A DNA stretch of 64,000 nt, from assembly GCF_004342845.1 (NCBI RefSeq), contig NZ_SLXB01000011.1:1-64000 (forward strand), read 5' to 3'. This DNA comes from Prevotella heparinolytica (GTDB lineage: Bacteria; Bacteroidota; Bacteroidia; Bacteroidales; Bacteroidaceae). This document shows, piece after piece, positions 36,881-46,160 of this stretch (positions are counted from its first letter, which is position 1; the number at the start of each line of letters is the position of its first letter). The position numbers were made by a program, and so were the translations under genes. The notes beneath the pieces are model-generated. The model ran no database searches, was not told the origin of the DNA, and saw nothing but the letters and a program-made list of their open reading frames with translations.

Positions 36881-38125
36881 ATGGATTTATCTCGTTTCAT
36901 AGCGCTTCGCATTTATCGTAATGCACAACCGGGAAAGCAAGTTTCCCGTCCTGCCGTACTTATCGCCATGATTGGCATTGCCATAGGTCTGGCGGTAATG
37001 ATTATTGCCGTGTCCGTAATCATAGGTTTCAAGAGCGAAGTGCGCGATAAAATTGTAGGCTTCGGTTCGCACATACAGATAAGTAATCTCGATGCCGCAC
37101 GTTCCTACGAAACACGCCCCATTGCAGTGGGCGACAGTATGATTGCCGCTCTTACCGATTATCCGGAGGTGAAACATGTGCAACGTTATTCCACAAAGCC
37201 GGGCATGATAAAGACCTCCGACGCTTTTCAAGGGATGGTTTTGAAAGGTGTAGGCCCTGAGTACGACAGGACATTCTTCCGTCGGCATATCATTGAAGGC
37301 GAGTTCCCGCAGTTCAGTGATTCGGCATCCTCCAATCGTGTGGTCATTTCAAAGATACTTGCCGATAAAATGAAGTTGAAGCTTGGCGACAAGATTGATA
37401 CGTATTTTATTCAGGATGACGTGCGTGCCCGCCGCCTGAAGATTGTGGGCATCTATCAGACGAATTTTTCCGAATACGATAATCTTTTTCTCCTTACCGA
37501 TCTTTGTTTGGTAAACCGCCTGAACGGTTGGCAACCCGATCAGGTGAGCGGGGTGGAGTTGGAAATCCGCGACTATGGCAAGCTGGAAGAAACCACCTAC
37601 GAGATAGCTGCCGATACGGATGAGCATCCCGACCGTTATGGCGCCGAATATTGCGTCCGTAATGTGGAGCAACTCAATCTTCCGATCTTTGCTTGGTTGG
37701 ACATATTGGATGTGAACATCTGGGTTATCCTCATCCTTATGATTGGAGTGGCTGGTTTCACGATGGTGTCCGGTCTGCTGATTATCATTATAGAGCGTAC
37801 CTCCATGATAGGTGTGCTGAAGTCTCTTGGGGCTGATAATTTTACTATCCGTAAGGTGTTTCTTTGGTTTTCGGTCTTCCTTATCGGCAAGGGGATGTTG
37901 TGGGGAAATGCCATCGGACTTGTCTTTTATTTCGTGCAGCGCTGGTTCGGTTTATTCAAACTCAATCCGGAAACGTACTATATGGCTACGGTTCCGGTAT
38001 CTTTCAATATCTGGCTGTTTTTACTGCTGAATGTCGGCACTTTATTGGCCGCCGTGCTGATGTTGCTGGGACCTTCTTTCCTGATTACGCGCATCCATCC
38101 CGCCACCTCCATCCGTTACGAGTAA
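36881..38125 (+). CDS. LolC/LolE-type ABC permease
   Basis: The 414-residue protein begins MDLSRFIALRIYRNAQPGKQ followed by SRPAVLIAMIGIAIGLAVMI, the first helix of lipoprotein-releasing permeases. A periplasmic domain (about 45-270) and three C-terminal helices follow, with the FtsX loop TSMIGVLKSLGADNFTI. It probably works with a LolD ATPase encoded elsewhere to release lipoproteins. It is distinct in sequence from the six permeases at 21.7-31.3 kb. Confidence 0.87.
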   Translation: MDLSRFIALRIYRNAQPGKQVSRPAVLIAMIGIAIGLAVMIIAVSVIIGFKSEVRDKIVGFGSHIQISNLDAARSYETRPIAVGDSMIAALTDYPEVKHVQRYSTKPGMIKTSDAFQGMVLKGVGPEYDRTFFRRHIIEGEFPQFSDSASSNRVVISKILADKMKLKLGDKIDTYFIQDDVRARRLKIVGIYQTNFSEYDNLFLLTDLCLVNRLNGWQPDQVSGVELEIRDYGKLEETTYEIAADTDEHPDRYGAEYCVRNVEQLNLPIFAWLDILDVNIWVILILMIGVAGFTMVSGLLIIIIERTSMIGVLKSLGADNFTIRKVFLWFSVFLIGKGMLWGNAIGLVFYFVQRWFGLFKLNPETYYMATVPVSFNIWLFLLLNVGTLLAAVLMLLGPSFLITRIHPATSIRYE

Positions 38126-38131
38126 GAGGTT

Positions 38132-39313
38132 TCACTTTCTGAGGAAGTTGCTTCTTTTGCGGAACAGACAGTATAATTTCCAACGCATGGATTGCATTGG
38201 TTGCAACAAATCGAACAAGGGGAGCGTGAAGTAGTATCTGCGTTTCTCGTTCAACTCTTTTGCCGTTTGATTGATGACGATGGCCTGCACGATGAAGCGT
38301 AGCAGGAAAAATGTGAATGCAATTCCTGCCACCGACCAGTTAAAATGCAGCACGCCGGTGATGAGCAGGGTTATCCATACCACATAGAAAGCCATACGTG
38401 TAAAGGTCTCTCCTCCTGCCAGCCAACGTTGTATTCCGTGATACAGGTAGGACGTAGAAGTATATCCTATCTTCTCCTCTCTCCAGTCCTTGGCCCGCCA
38501 GACGGGTTGCATGCGTACGGTGGCGTCTGCGTCCGTCTCCACTCGTGTATTGTTGGCTGTGGCTATGCGGTTGATAAATAGGTCGTCGTCTCCTCTTTGC
38601 AGGTTGAGGTGGGCGGAAAATCCTTTTTGCTGATAAAACAGCTCTTTCCTATAAGCAAGGTTGCGCCCTATGCCCATGTATGGGCTTCCAGCCAAGGCAA
38701 ATCCCAAATAGCGCATGGAGATGAACAGGTTGTCGAAAGACACCTGCTTATGTAGCCAGCCTTTGCCCCGCTCATATCCGCTGTAGCCTAAAACCACTTG
38801 AGTACGCGATGTAAAGTTGCGTGCCAGCAGTCGCAACCATTGGTTGCTTTGTGGCCGGCAGTCGGCGTCGGTGAATACTACCCAATCATACTTGCTGGCT
38901 TTGATACCGAGTGTTACAGCCAGCTTCTTACGGCTGATATAGCGGGAAGATTCGGGTATGAAACTATGGTACAGATGCGGATATTTCTCTTCGAGCAAAG
39001 TCAGGTAGTCTTTGCTTTCATCGGTGTTTCCGTCATTGATGACGATGACCTCGTATAAGGGATAGTCTTGCTCCAATACGGATATCAGGTTGTTGCGCAG
39101 ATTCTCTGCTTCATCGTGGGCGCAAATAATGACCGACACGGGCGGAAACTCTTGCGTGAAATGCGTGTCTCCCCGTTTCACGGCACGGTTGCGGAGGTGG
39201 ATACGATTGTACAGACAAAAGTAATAAAGGGTCTGTATGATGAACAACGTGCTCGTTGCGGCAAGCAGTATTTTTTCAGAGTTCTCTAATGCAAATGCTT
39301 CCATATTGGGCAT
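38132..39313 (-). CDS. Family 2 glycosyltransferase, membrane-anchored
   Basis: About 393 residues with one N-terminal helix, a GT2 domain and two to three C-terminal helices. Catalytic features: VSVIICAHDEAENL, VIVINDGNTDES, VVFTDADC (the DxD-like motif) and LQRGDDDLF. It resembles bacterial GT2 enzymes that build surface glycans or glycolipids. The start is ATG 39313 or ATG 39304; a start at 39334 would fall in the -7 box. It ends 6 bp from the convergent LolC/E-type gene. Confidence 0.85.
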   Translation of the reverse strand: MPNMEAFALENSEKILLAATSTLFIIQTLYYFCLYNRIHLRNRAVKRGDTHFTQEFPPVSVIICAHDEAENLRNNLISVLEQDYPLYEVIVINDGNTDESKDYLTLLEEKYPHLYHSFIPESSRYISRKKLAVTLGIKASKYDWVVFTDADCRPQSNQWLRLLARNFTSRTQVVLGYSGYERGKGWLHKQVSFDNLFISMRYLGFALAGSPYMGIGRNLAYRKELFYQQKGFSAHLNLQRGDDDLFINRIATANNTRVETDADATVRMQPVWRAKDWREEKIGYTSTSYLYHGIQRWLAGGETFTRMAFYVVWITLLITGVLHFNWSVAGIAFTFFLLRFIVQAIVINQTAKELNEKRRYYFTLPLFDLLQPMQSMRWKLYCLFRKRSNFLRK

Positions 39314-39331
39314 GAAACGTTTTATGATGCA

Positions 39332-39339
39332 CAAAGGTA
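39332..39339 (-). promoter_or_regulatory. -7 box of the GT2 gene
   Basis: TACCTTTG on the minus strand. The region 39340-39600 between this and the aldolase promoter holds nothing else I recognise. Confidence 0.5.
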
Positions 39340-39604
39340 CGAAAAAACGCCACAGTGGAAGCTTGGTGGCGAGTTTTTTTTAGGGACTGAAAAGAAACTC
39401 GGAAAAAGCAGTCGCTGAAGATAAATTTATTGATAGAACCGTGTAAGTAAAAGGTGGGTGATAAGCAGAAAAATGCCATTTTTTGTAACATGGAGATTGC
39501 AATATTCTGTTAAACGAAGCCAATAGCTTTGAAATAGAATGTAATTGGTCGCGAGAGCCCGAACTTTTATTCCGGTCGGGTGGTTTACTTTAAAGGATAA
39601 TGCT

Positions 39605-39612
39605 TACTTTTG
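39605..39612 (+). promoter_or_regulatory. -7 box of the aldolase gene
   Basis: TACTTTTG, with GGTTT near the -33 position 19-20 bp upstream; 40 nt before the ATG. Confidence 0.5.
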
Positions 39613-39651
39613 CATAGAATTTTTATTCACTAACAATAAACTTTAAACAAA

Positions 39652-40659
39652 ATGGTAAATTACAAAGATTTAGGATTGGTAAACACAAAGGAAATGTTTG
39701 CTAAGGCTATCAAAGGTGGATATGCTATTCCGGCATTCAACTTCAACAATATGGAACAGATGCAGGCTATCATCAAGGCTGCTGTTGAAACTAAATCTCC
39801 TGTGATTCTTCAGGTATCCAAGGGTGCCCGTCAGTATGCCAACGCAACGTTGTTGCGCTACATGGCTCAGGGTGCTGTGGAATATGCCAAAGAATTGGGT
39901 TGTGCACATCCGGAAATCGTTCTTCACCTTGACCACGGCGATACGTTCGAGACTTGCAAGTCTTGTATCGATTCAGGTTTCTCCTCAGTGATGATCGACG
40001 GTTCTCACTTGCCCTACGAAGAGAATGTGGCATTGACCAAGAAGGTGGTTGAGTATGCCCACCAGTTCGATGTAACGGTAGAAGGCGAGCTTGGCGTATT
40101 GGCCGGTGTTGAAGACGAGGTTTCTGCCGAACACCACACATATACTAACCCTGAAGAAGTGATTGACTTTGCTACTCGCACAGGTTGCGATTCATTGGCT
40201 ATCTCGATTGGTACTTCTCACGGTGCTTACAAGTTCAAACCCGAACAATGCCATGTAGATCCTGCTACCGGTCGTCTGGTTCCTCCTCCTCTGGAGTTTG
40301 CCGTATTGGATGCCGTAATGGAGAAACTTCCGGGATTCCCCATCGTTCTTCACGGTTCTTCTTCAGTTCCTCAGGAAGAAGTTGATACCATCAACAAGTT
40401 TGGCGGTAAGCTGGAAGCTGCCATCGGTATTCCAGAAGAAGAATTGCGTAAGGCTGCCAAGTCTGCCGTTTGCAAGATCAACATCGACTCAGACTCTCGT
40501 TTGGCAATGACTGCTGCCGTTCGCAAGGTATTTGCCGAGAAGCCCGCAGAGTTCGACCCGCGTAAGTATCTGGGTCCGGCTCGCGACAATATGGAGAAGC
40601 TCTACAAGCATAAAATCGTTAACGTGCTTGGCTCGGACAACAAATTGGCGCAGCTGTAA
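39652..40659 (+). CDS. fbaA: Class II fructose-bisphosphate aldolase
   Basis: The 335-residue protein is a zinc aldolase. YAIPAFNFNNMEQMQAI opens the barrel, HLDHGDTFE holds the catalytic Asp and zinc His, VEGELGVLAGVEDEV contains the conserved Glu segment, and SIGTSHGAYK and VLHGSSSVP give further zinc and phosphate contacts. It interconverts fructose-1,6-bisphosphate with DHAP and glyceraldehyde-3-phosphate. It is monocistronic, with promoter and terminator visible. Confidence 0.97.
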   Translation: MVNYKDLGLVNTKEMFAKAIKGGYAIPAFNFNNMEQMQAIIKAAVETKSPVILQVSKGARQYANATLLRYMAQGAVEYAKELGCAHPEIVLHLDHGDTFETCKSCIDSGFSSVMIDGSHLPYEENVALTKKVVEYAHQFDVTVEGELGVLAGVEDEVSAEHHTYTNPEEVIDFATRTGCDSLAISIGTSHGAYKFKPEQCHVDPATGRLVPPPLEFAVLDAVMEKLPGFPIVLHGSSSVPQEEVDTINKFGGKLEAAIGIPEEELRKAAKSAVCKINIDSDSRLAMTAAVRKVFAEKPAEFDPRKYLGPARDNMEKLYKHKIVNVLGSDNKLAQL

Positions 40660-40689
40660 GTTAGCTATTCGTCATAGAGAATGAAAGGG

Positions 40690-40718
40690 GCATGCCGGCA
40701 GTGGCATGCTCTTTTTTT
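40690..40718 (+). terminator. Terminator of the aldolase gene
   Basis: GCATGCC (40690-40696) pairs with GGCATGC (40703-40709), followed by TCTTTTTTT. Confidence 0.8.
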
Positions 40719-40724
40719 ATATGC

Positions 40725-40767
40725 TAAGAGAGTGAATCAAAAAACTTGGTTTTGATTCACTCTCTTA
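40725..40767. terminator. Second hairpin, perfect 18-bp stem
   Basis: TAAGAGAGTGAATCAAAA (40725-40742) and TTTTGATTCACTCTCTTA (40750-40767) pair perfectly with a 7-nt loop. It follows the aldolase terminator and has no long T-run on the plus strand. It may back up termination or protect a 3' end. Confidence 0.6.
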
Positions 40768-40882
40768 GTTCATACTTATTTTCTTGCTTTATAGGCATGT
40801 TGCAGTCCGGTGGATGTTTGCCTCTTATTTGTTTGTATGTAATTTATACCATATCTTCCTCCGGCCTGAGCCTCCCTGATAA

Positions 40883-40974
40883 CCGAGATTTTCTCCGACA
40901 CCGAGGAAGACATCGTTCCTCGGTGAGGAACACCCTCTTCCTCGGTGTCGAGTAGCTTGTTCCTCGGTGAGGAA
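40883..40974. repeat. Palindromic array, period 22 bp, three clear units plus inverted flank
   Basis: TTCCTCGGTG begins at 40916, 40938 and 40960; in the first and third the palindrome TTCCTCGGTGAGGAA is complete. CGACACCGAGGAAGA (40896-40910) is inverted against TCTTCCTCGGTGTCG (40936-40950). It lies between the convergent aldolase and amylase genes. The rest of 40768-41046 shows nothing else. Confidence 0.75.
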
Positions 40975-41046
40975 CTTTGAGAGGAGTTTTTCGCTACTTT
41001 CCTTTGTAAAGAAAAAGGATTGTTAAACCGAGCGGATGACTTTATC

Positions 41047-42897
41047 TTATAGCTCGATGACCAATGATTCTCTGGCTGCCATCTTCAACTCTTCACTGAA
41101 AGTGATGGTTCTGCCGCTGAGGATGTCTTTCCCTTGTTTATTCTCTTTCAAGATTTCCTTATAGAACTTCAATGGTACGCTTGTTTCAGCGTCCGTACCG
41201 TTGAGCATCACGAATACGGTTTTCCCTTCGTGTTGGCGGGCGTAGGCATATACGCCGTTCTGCACCATGAATTGTACCATGCTGCCTTTGGCTATCACCT
41301 CGTTGCCTTTGCGCCAGTTCAGGATGGTTTTGTAGAAGTTATAGCACTCGTTTTGCAGCTTGCTGCGTCCGTTGGCGGTAAATGCCGTTGCTTTGTCATC
41401 AGCCCATCCGCCGGGGAAGTCCTTACGCACGTAGCCGTCGCTTTTGTGCTTCACACCGGTCATCATAATCTCCGTTCCATAATAAAGTTGCGGGATGCGG
41501 CGGGTGGTGAGCAACAGTGTGGAGGCTTGTTTCAGCATCGGCAGGTTGTCGCCCTCACCGAGAAAACGGTCGGTGTCGTGGTTTTCGATGAATGCGAGCA
41601 CGGAGGCAGGGTTGGGGTAGAGGAAGTCGTAGACAAAGCTGTTGTACACACGGTCCAGTCCTTTGAACCAAGTCTCCGTCTGTTCGGTTTTGGCTATGTT
41701 TATTTTGTCGAAGAAACTGAAGTCCATGACGGTTTTCAGGTTGCTGTTCTTCGGTGCGGAAAGCTTGGAATCCTTCTGCCACCATGCCGTGTAGGCCGGT
41801 TCGGTGACCCATGTTTCTCCTACGGTGTTGTAGTTGGGATATTCTTCGTTCAACTCCTTCATCCAATGGCTCATGGCGTCATAGTCGGCATACGGGTAGG
41901 TATCCATGCGTATGCCGTCGATGTCGGCATATTCAATCCACCAGAAACTGTTCTGCACCAGATAGCGGTAGACGTGCGGGTTCTTTTGGTTGAGGTCGGG
42001 CATGGTGGGCACAAACCATCCGTCGTTCATCTGGTGCGTGTCGAATTTGGAAGCGTAGGGGTCGATATGGGGAGTCAGTTTGAAAGAGGTCTGCACGAAG
42101 TTCTTTTCGTGGTCGGGGTTGTTGAACCAGTCTTTTGACGGCATGTCCTTAATCCATGCGTGTTCCACGCCGCAATGGTTGAAAATCATATCCATCACAA
42201 TCTTGATGCCTCGTGCATGAGACTTCTCAATCAGCTGTTTGTATTCTTCGTTGGTGCCGAAGCGCGGGTCTACTTTGTAATAGTCGGTGGTGGCATAGCC
42301 GTGGTACGAACCTCCGGTCATGTTGTTTTCCAATACGGGGGTAAACCACAAGGCCGTCACGCCAAGGTCGGAGAAGTAGTCGAGGTGCTGCTCTATGCCG
42401 GCAAGGTCGCCGCCATGACGGGCGTTAGGGTCGTTGCGATCCACTTTGTATTCGGCCATTCCCGGCAGTTGGTCGTTATCAGGATTGCCGTTGGCAAAGC
42501 GGTCGGGCATCAGTAGGTACAACGCATCGGAAGCATCGAAGCCTTTGTGCTCACAACCTTTCTTGTCGCGAGCTTTCAGCTCATAATCTTTCAAGATTTT
42601 CTTTTTTCCTTGCTTGAAGGTGAGCGTCATCTTGCCCGGTTTCACGTCTTTGTCCAGTTTCAAATAAACCAGCAGATAATTGTTGCTTTCCAACTTCACG
42701 GTGCTGCTCAGTGAAACGCCGGGATAGTCGACGAATACCGACGCATTTCCGATGTCTTCGCCATATACCATCAGCTGGAGCTCCGGATTCTGCATTCCGG
42801 CATACCAGAACGGAGGGTCGATTTTGTTTACGTTCATAGCTGCATACGTAGAAAGAGTGAGCAATAGTGCTCCAAGGATAGAGAATACTGTTTTCAT
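41047..42897 (-). CDS. susA: GH13 alpha-amylase/neopullulanase, SusA-like
   Basis: The 616-residue exported enzyme (signal peptide MKTVFSILGALLLTLSTYA) has an N-terminal beta domain and a GH13 barrel. Conserved regions: MDMIFNHCG, DGIRMDTYPYAD (nucleophile Asp), YNTVGETWV (acid/base Glu) and FIENHDTDRF (third Asp). Length and sequence resemble B. thetaiotaomicron SusA, a periplasmic neopullulanase. It would cut starch-derived oligosaccharides into shorter ones for the GH97 enzyme at 16.2 kb. No susCD pair is near either gene. Its assignment as SusA rather than another GH13 is by recall. Confidence 0.9.
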   Translation of the reverse strand: MKTVFSILGALLLTLSTYAAMNVNKIDPPFWYAGMQNPELQLMVYGEDIGNASVFVDYPGVSLSSTVKLESNNYLLVYLKLDKDVKPGKMTLTFKQGKKKILKDYELKARDKKGCEHKGFDASDALYLLMPDRFANGNPDNDQLPGMAEYKVDRNDPNARHGGDLAGIEQHLDYFSDLGVTALWFTPVLENNMTGGSYHGYATTDYYKVDPRFGTNEEYKQLIEKSHARGIKIVMDMIFNHCGVEHAWIKDMPSKDWFNNPDHEKNFVQTSFKLTPHIDPYASKFDTHQMNDGWFVPTMPDLNQKNPHVYRYLVQNSFWWIEYADIDGIRMDTYPYADYDAMSHWMKELNEEYPNYNTVGETWVTEPAYTAWWQKDSKLSAPKNSNLKTVMDFSFFDKINIAKTEQTETWFKGLDRVYNSFVYDFLYPNPASVLAFIENHDTDRFLGEGDNLPMLKQASTLLLTTRRIPQLYYGTEIMMTGVKHKSDGYVRKDFPGGWADDKATAFTANGRSKLQNECYNFYKTILNWRKGNEVIAKGSMVQFMVQNGVYAYARQHEGKTVFVMLNGTDAETSVPLKFYKEILKENKQGKDILSGRTITFSEELKMAARESLVIEL

Positions 42898-42937
42898 GAT
42901 AGTAACTTTACGGTTAATTTCGTGCTAATTTAAAATA

Positions 42938-42971
42938 AATGACGGAGAAAGCATTTGTCTTCTCCGTCATT
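42938..42971 (-). terminator. Hairpin downstream of the TPR gene
   Basis: AATGACGGAGAA (42938-42949) pairs with TTCTCCGTCATT (42960-42971), 39 nt past the TPR gene stop and upstream of the amylase gene. Confidence 0.6.
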
Positions 42972-43009
42972 ATACTTTTTAATATTACGCAAACGTTTTC
43001 TACATATGG

Positions 43010-44362
43010 CTATCTGACAGGAATAAACCTTGCCGTGTCTACCTTTCCTTTGAAGAAATCCTCTTTTTTACGGCCTTCTCTGATGTTTTTCAGCCATTTT
43101 TCGGCGGCATTATACCGATTGTCTTCTCCGATAATGACTGTTCCGTTGCTGTCCACCTCTTGCGGCATCTCTTTTTTGTTCTTAGGGCGGGTTCTCAGAT
43201 AAGCTTCCAGATACTGCTCGGCTCTTACTGCATCCTTCAACCAATAATAATAGATGTGGGCCGCATTGTACAGCAGCTTGTGGTTGTTTGTATCATATTT
43301 TTTGTATTGCTCTATAAGGGTGTTGGCTTGTTCCTTATATTGAGCAGCCATTTTATAACAATCTGCCATACCCACGTAGAGGCGTATCATGGTGCTATCG
43401 CTGGGGAGGCTGAGTGCAATGGCTTGTTCCAGATAGGCCACACCTTCCTTCTTCCACGAAGTTTTGGAGCAGGCACGCCCCAAGTAATAAAGCACGTTTA
43501 CGTTTGTGCGGTCTTCTTTGAGTGCCCGCTCCAGCAGGTCGTGTGCCGGATAGAAGTTGTCGATGGCGTAGTAGCTGATTCCGGCATAAAAGCAGGTCTG
43601 GAAGCTGCTGTCTTTTTCTTGCAGCAGTTGTTCGTATCTTTGTATCGCTTTCGGATAGTCTTTGTTTAGACAGTAAGCCTGCGCATTGACCCTGTTGACA
43701 AGCACATTGGTAGAGTCTATCGTACGATATTTCTCTGTAATGTTTATTGCGTCTTCAAATTGCCGGCCGGCAATGTAGATATTCCCCAGCTTGGCAGCCG
43801 ACAGATAGTCCTCTGGGTATCGTCTCTGTATGTCCTGATAAGCATCTATTACCCGGTCTACATTGGAGTTGTCGCAGATTTGCTCCATGCTTTCGGCTCT
43901 GAGATGAAGAACAAAGGCGGAGCTGTCTTTCATTGCCAGCAGATTGCTCTCTTGGAAAGATTCGTGGTACCTCTTTATGTTCATTAACAGACTGATATAT
44001 TGAAGGTGCACGTATTTGTTTTCCGGATTCAGCTTTAGTGCGCTTTGATAGTATCCCAGCGCTTCGCCGTAGCGGGCCAGAGATTTGCAGCACTCGGCTG
44101 TTTCGATGTATGCTCGCGGATTGAGTGAATCTTGTAGCACTACTTCCCTAAAGACGACCAAAGCCTTGTCCTTATCTCCCAATCCTTTCAGGGCCTTTCC
44201 TTTTTGATAGAGCAACGGGACGGTTGCCTCTTCTTTATTGATAAGCATCAGAGCAGTTTCATAGTCATAATTGGCCATTGCCTCCTGAATGGAATTGATG
44301 TTTTGTGCCGATAGCAGGGCACAGCAGGCGAAGAAGCAGAAGCAGAGAAGTTGTTTTCGCAT
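43010..44362 (-). CDS. Exported tetratricopeptide-repeat protein
   Basis: The 450-residue protein has a signal peptide (cut after CALLSA) followed by about ten TPR-like helix pairs, for example YQKGKALKGLGDKDKALVVF, YGEALGYYQSALKLNPENKY and FYAGISYYAIDNFYPAHDLL. TPR domains bind proteins, so a periplasmic scaffold role is likely; no partner can be read from context. It is flanked by hairpins on both sides and is monocistronic. Confidence 0.85.
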   Translation of the reverse strand: MRKQLLCFCFFACCALLSAQNINSIQEAMANYDYETALMLINKEEATVPLLYQKGKALKGLGDKDKALVVFREVVLQDSLNPRAYIETAECCKSLARYGEALGYYQSALKLNPENKYVHLQYISLLMNIKRYHESFQESNLLAMKDSSAFVLHLRAESMEQICDNSNVDRVIDAYQDIQRRYPEDYLSAAKLGNIYIAGRQFEDAINITEKYRTIDSTNVLVNRVNAQAYCLNKDYPKAIQRYEQLLQEKDSSFQTCFYAGISYYAIDNFYPAHDLLERALKEDRTNVNVLYYLGRACSKTSWKKEGVAYLEQAIALSLPSDSTMIRLYVGMADCYKMAAQYKEQANTLIEQYKKYDTNNHKLLYNAAHIYYYWLKDAVRAEQYLEAYLRTRPKNKKEMPQEVDSNGTVIIGEDNRYNAAEKWLKNIREGRKKEDFFKGKVDTARFIPVR

Positions 44363-44461
44363 GTCTTTTGGTTTTATGGTATTATGTAATTGCCTGCAAG
44401 TTAATAAAAGGAAGATTTGCTACGGAATTTTCGTAATTTATTTGAGATAGATTAACAAAAG

Positions 44462-44501
44462 AATAAGGCTACCTCGCTTTTTAGGTCGAGATAGCCTTAT
44501 T
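44462..44501 (-). terminator. Terminator of the methylmalonyl-CoA decarboxylase operon
   Basis: AATAAGGCTACCTCG and CGAGATAGCCTTATT form a 15-bp stem with one mismatch, 32 nt past the oadB-type stop. Confidence 0.75.
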
Positions 44502-44532
44502 ATGGATAAAATATAAAGTGGGAAATCTTTTA

Positions 44533-45693
44533 TTACATCAAGAAGCCCAGCAAGATACCGGCTGCCACAGCAGAACCGATTACGCCGGCAACGTTCGGCC
44601 CCATGGCGTGCATCAGCAGATAATTGGTAGAATCATATTCTAAACCTACTACTTGTGAAATGCGCGCAGAGTCGGGCACGGCAGAAACGCCGGCATTGCC
44701 AATCAACGGATTAATCTTATTGTCTTTCTTCAAGAATAGATTGAAAATTTTCACAAAGATTACTCCCGAAGCAGTCGCGATGACAAACGATAAAGCACCC
44801 AGACCGAAAATCTTGATTGAGTCGAATGTCAGGAACTCGGATGCTTGTGTGGAAGCACCTACGGTAAGTCCCAACAAAATCGTAATGGTATCAATCAGCG
44901 GTCCGCTGGCTGTGTTGGCCAAGCGACGGGTAACACCACTTTCTTTCAGCAAGTTACCAAAGAACAGCATACCCAACAAAGGCAAACCGGATGGAACAAG
45001 GAATGTGGTGAGCAACAAACCGATAATCGGGAACATCACTTTCTCTGTGTGAGAAACCACGCGAGGAGGTTTCATGCGGATCAGACGTTCGTGCTTGTTG
45101 GTCAACAGACGCATGATGGGCGGTTGTATCACCGGCACCAATGCCATGTACGAATAAGCCGACACTGCAATGGCACCCATCAAATTCGGAGCCAGCTTGG
45201 AGGAGAGAAAGATGGCCGTCGGGCCGTCTGCACCACCGATAATGCCGATTGCACCGGCCTGCATGGGGTCGAACCCTATTGCAAGGGCAATCATGTATGC
45301 ACCGAAGATACCGAACTGGGCAGCAGCACCGACCAGCATCAATTTAGGATTCGATATCAGTGCGGAAAAGTCCGTCATGGCACCGATTCCCAAGAAAATG
45401 AGGGGTGGATACCAGCCGGAAGTTACTCCCTGATACAGAATGTTAAGTACCGAGCCTTCCTCATAGATGCCGACCTTCAATCCGGCTTCCATGTTGAAGG
45501 GAATATTGCCTACCAATATACCGAAACCGATAGGTATCAGTAGCATTGGTTCGAATTCCTTGGCCACAGCCAGGTATATGAAGAACAAACCTATCAAGAG
45601 CATTGCCACGTGTCCACCCGTTGCGTTGGCAAACCCCGTGTATGTCCAGAAGTCGGCAAGGTTGTTTCCTATGAATGTGATAAATTCTCCCAT
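44533..45693 (-). CDS. Na+-pumping decarboxylase beta subunit (OadB/MmdB family)
   Basis: The 386-residue membrane protein has about ten helices and the family signature GAIGIIGGADGPTAIFLSSK, whose Asp is essential for decarboxylation and Na+ transport. It decarboxylates carboxybiotin and exports Na+. The operon gives the substrate: with methylmalonyl-CoA epimerase and MmdA, this is most likely methylmalonyl-CoA decarboxylase. It is the last gene, 1 bp after the biotin carrier gene. Confidence 0.93.
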   Translation of the reverse strand: MGEFITFIGNNLADFWTYTGFANATGGHVAMLLIGLFFIYLAVAKEFEPMLLIPIGFGILVGNIPFNMEAGLKVGIYEEGSVLNILYQGVTSGWYPPLIFLGIGAMTDFSALISNPKLMLVGAAAQFGIFGAYMIALAIGFDPMQAGAIGIIGGADGPTAIFLSSKLAPNLMGAIAVSAYSYMALVPVIQPPIMRLLTNKHERLIRMKPPRVVSHTEKVMFPIIGLLLTTFLVPSGLPLLGMLFFGNLLKESGVTRRLANTASGPLIDTITILLGLTVGASTQASEFLTFDSIKIFGLGALSFVIATASGVIFVKIFNLFLKKDNKINPLIGNAGVSAVPDSARISQVVGLEYDSTNYLLMHAMGPNVAGVIGSAVAAGILLGFLM

Positions 45694-45694
45694 A

Positions 45695-46135
45695 TTATTC
45701 GATGATTACGAGATCAGTTCCTTCGAGAACAGAGTCTCCTTTACTAACATTGATAGCGGTAATCTTTCCATCGCGGTCGGCGTTGATGCTGTTTTCCATT
45801 TTCATGGCTTCCAGGATGATGATGAGCTGTCCTTTCTTCACCGTATCGCCTACGTTTACTTTGATGTCGAGGATGACACCCGGAAGCGGAGATTTTACTC
45901 CTGATTTACCGGCAGAAACTGCGGCCGGCTTACTTACCGGGGCAACCGGTGCTGCTGCCGGTGCAGTTGTTGCAGCCGGACGAACTATGGGCTTAATGGG
46001 AGCAGACTTTACTTTTTGCTCCATTTCAACGTTGTAAGGAGTACCGTTCACTTCCACGTGAGCGATGTTCTCTTCAATATCTTCAATGGTAACGTTGTAC
46101 ACATTACCGTTAATTTTATACTTATATTCTTTCAT
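45695..46135 (-). CDS. Biotin carboxyl carrier protein of the decarboxylase
   Basis: The 146-residue protein has an N-terminal beta segment, a flexible Ala/Pro linker (about 44-78, AAPVAPVSKP) and a biotinyl domain with EAMKMENSI (biotin on Lys112). It shuttles CO2 from the carboxyltransferase MmdA to the beta subunit. I chose the start MKEYKYKINGN; an in-frame start at 46183 is less likely. Confidence 0.93.
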   Translation of the reverse strand: MKEYKYKINGNVYNVTIEDIEENIAHVEVNGTPYNVEMEQKVKSAPIKPIVRPAATTAPAAAPVAPVSKPAAVSAGKSGVKSPLPGVILDIKVNVGDTVKKGQLIIILEAMKMENSINADRDGKITAINVSKGDSVLEGTDLVIIE

Positions 46136-46160
46136 CGTTTTATTTTTTTTCGAAGTGACT

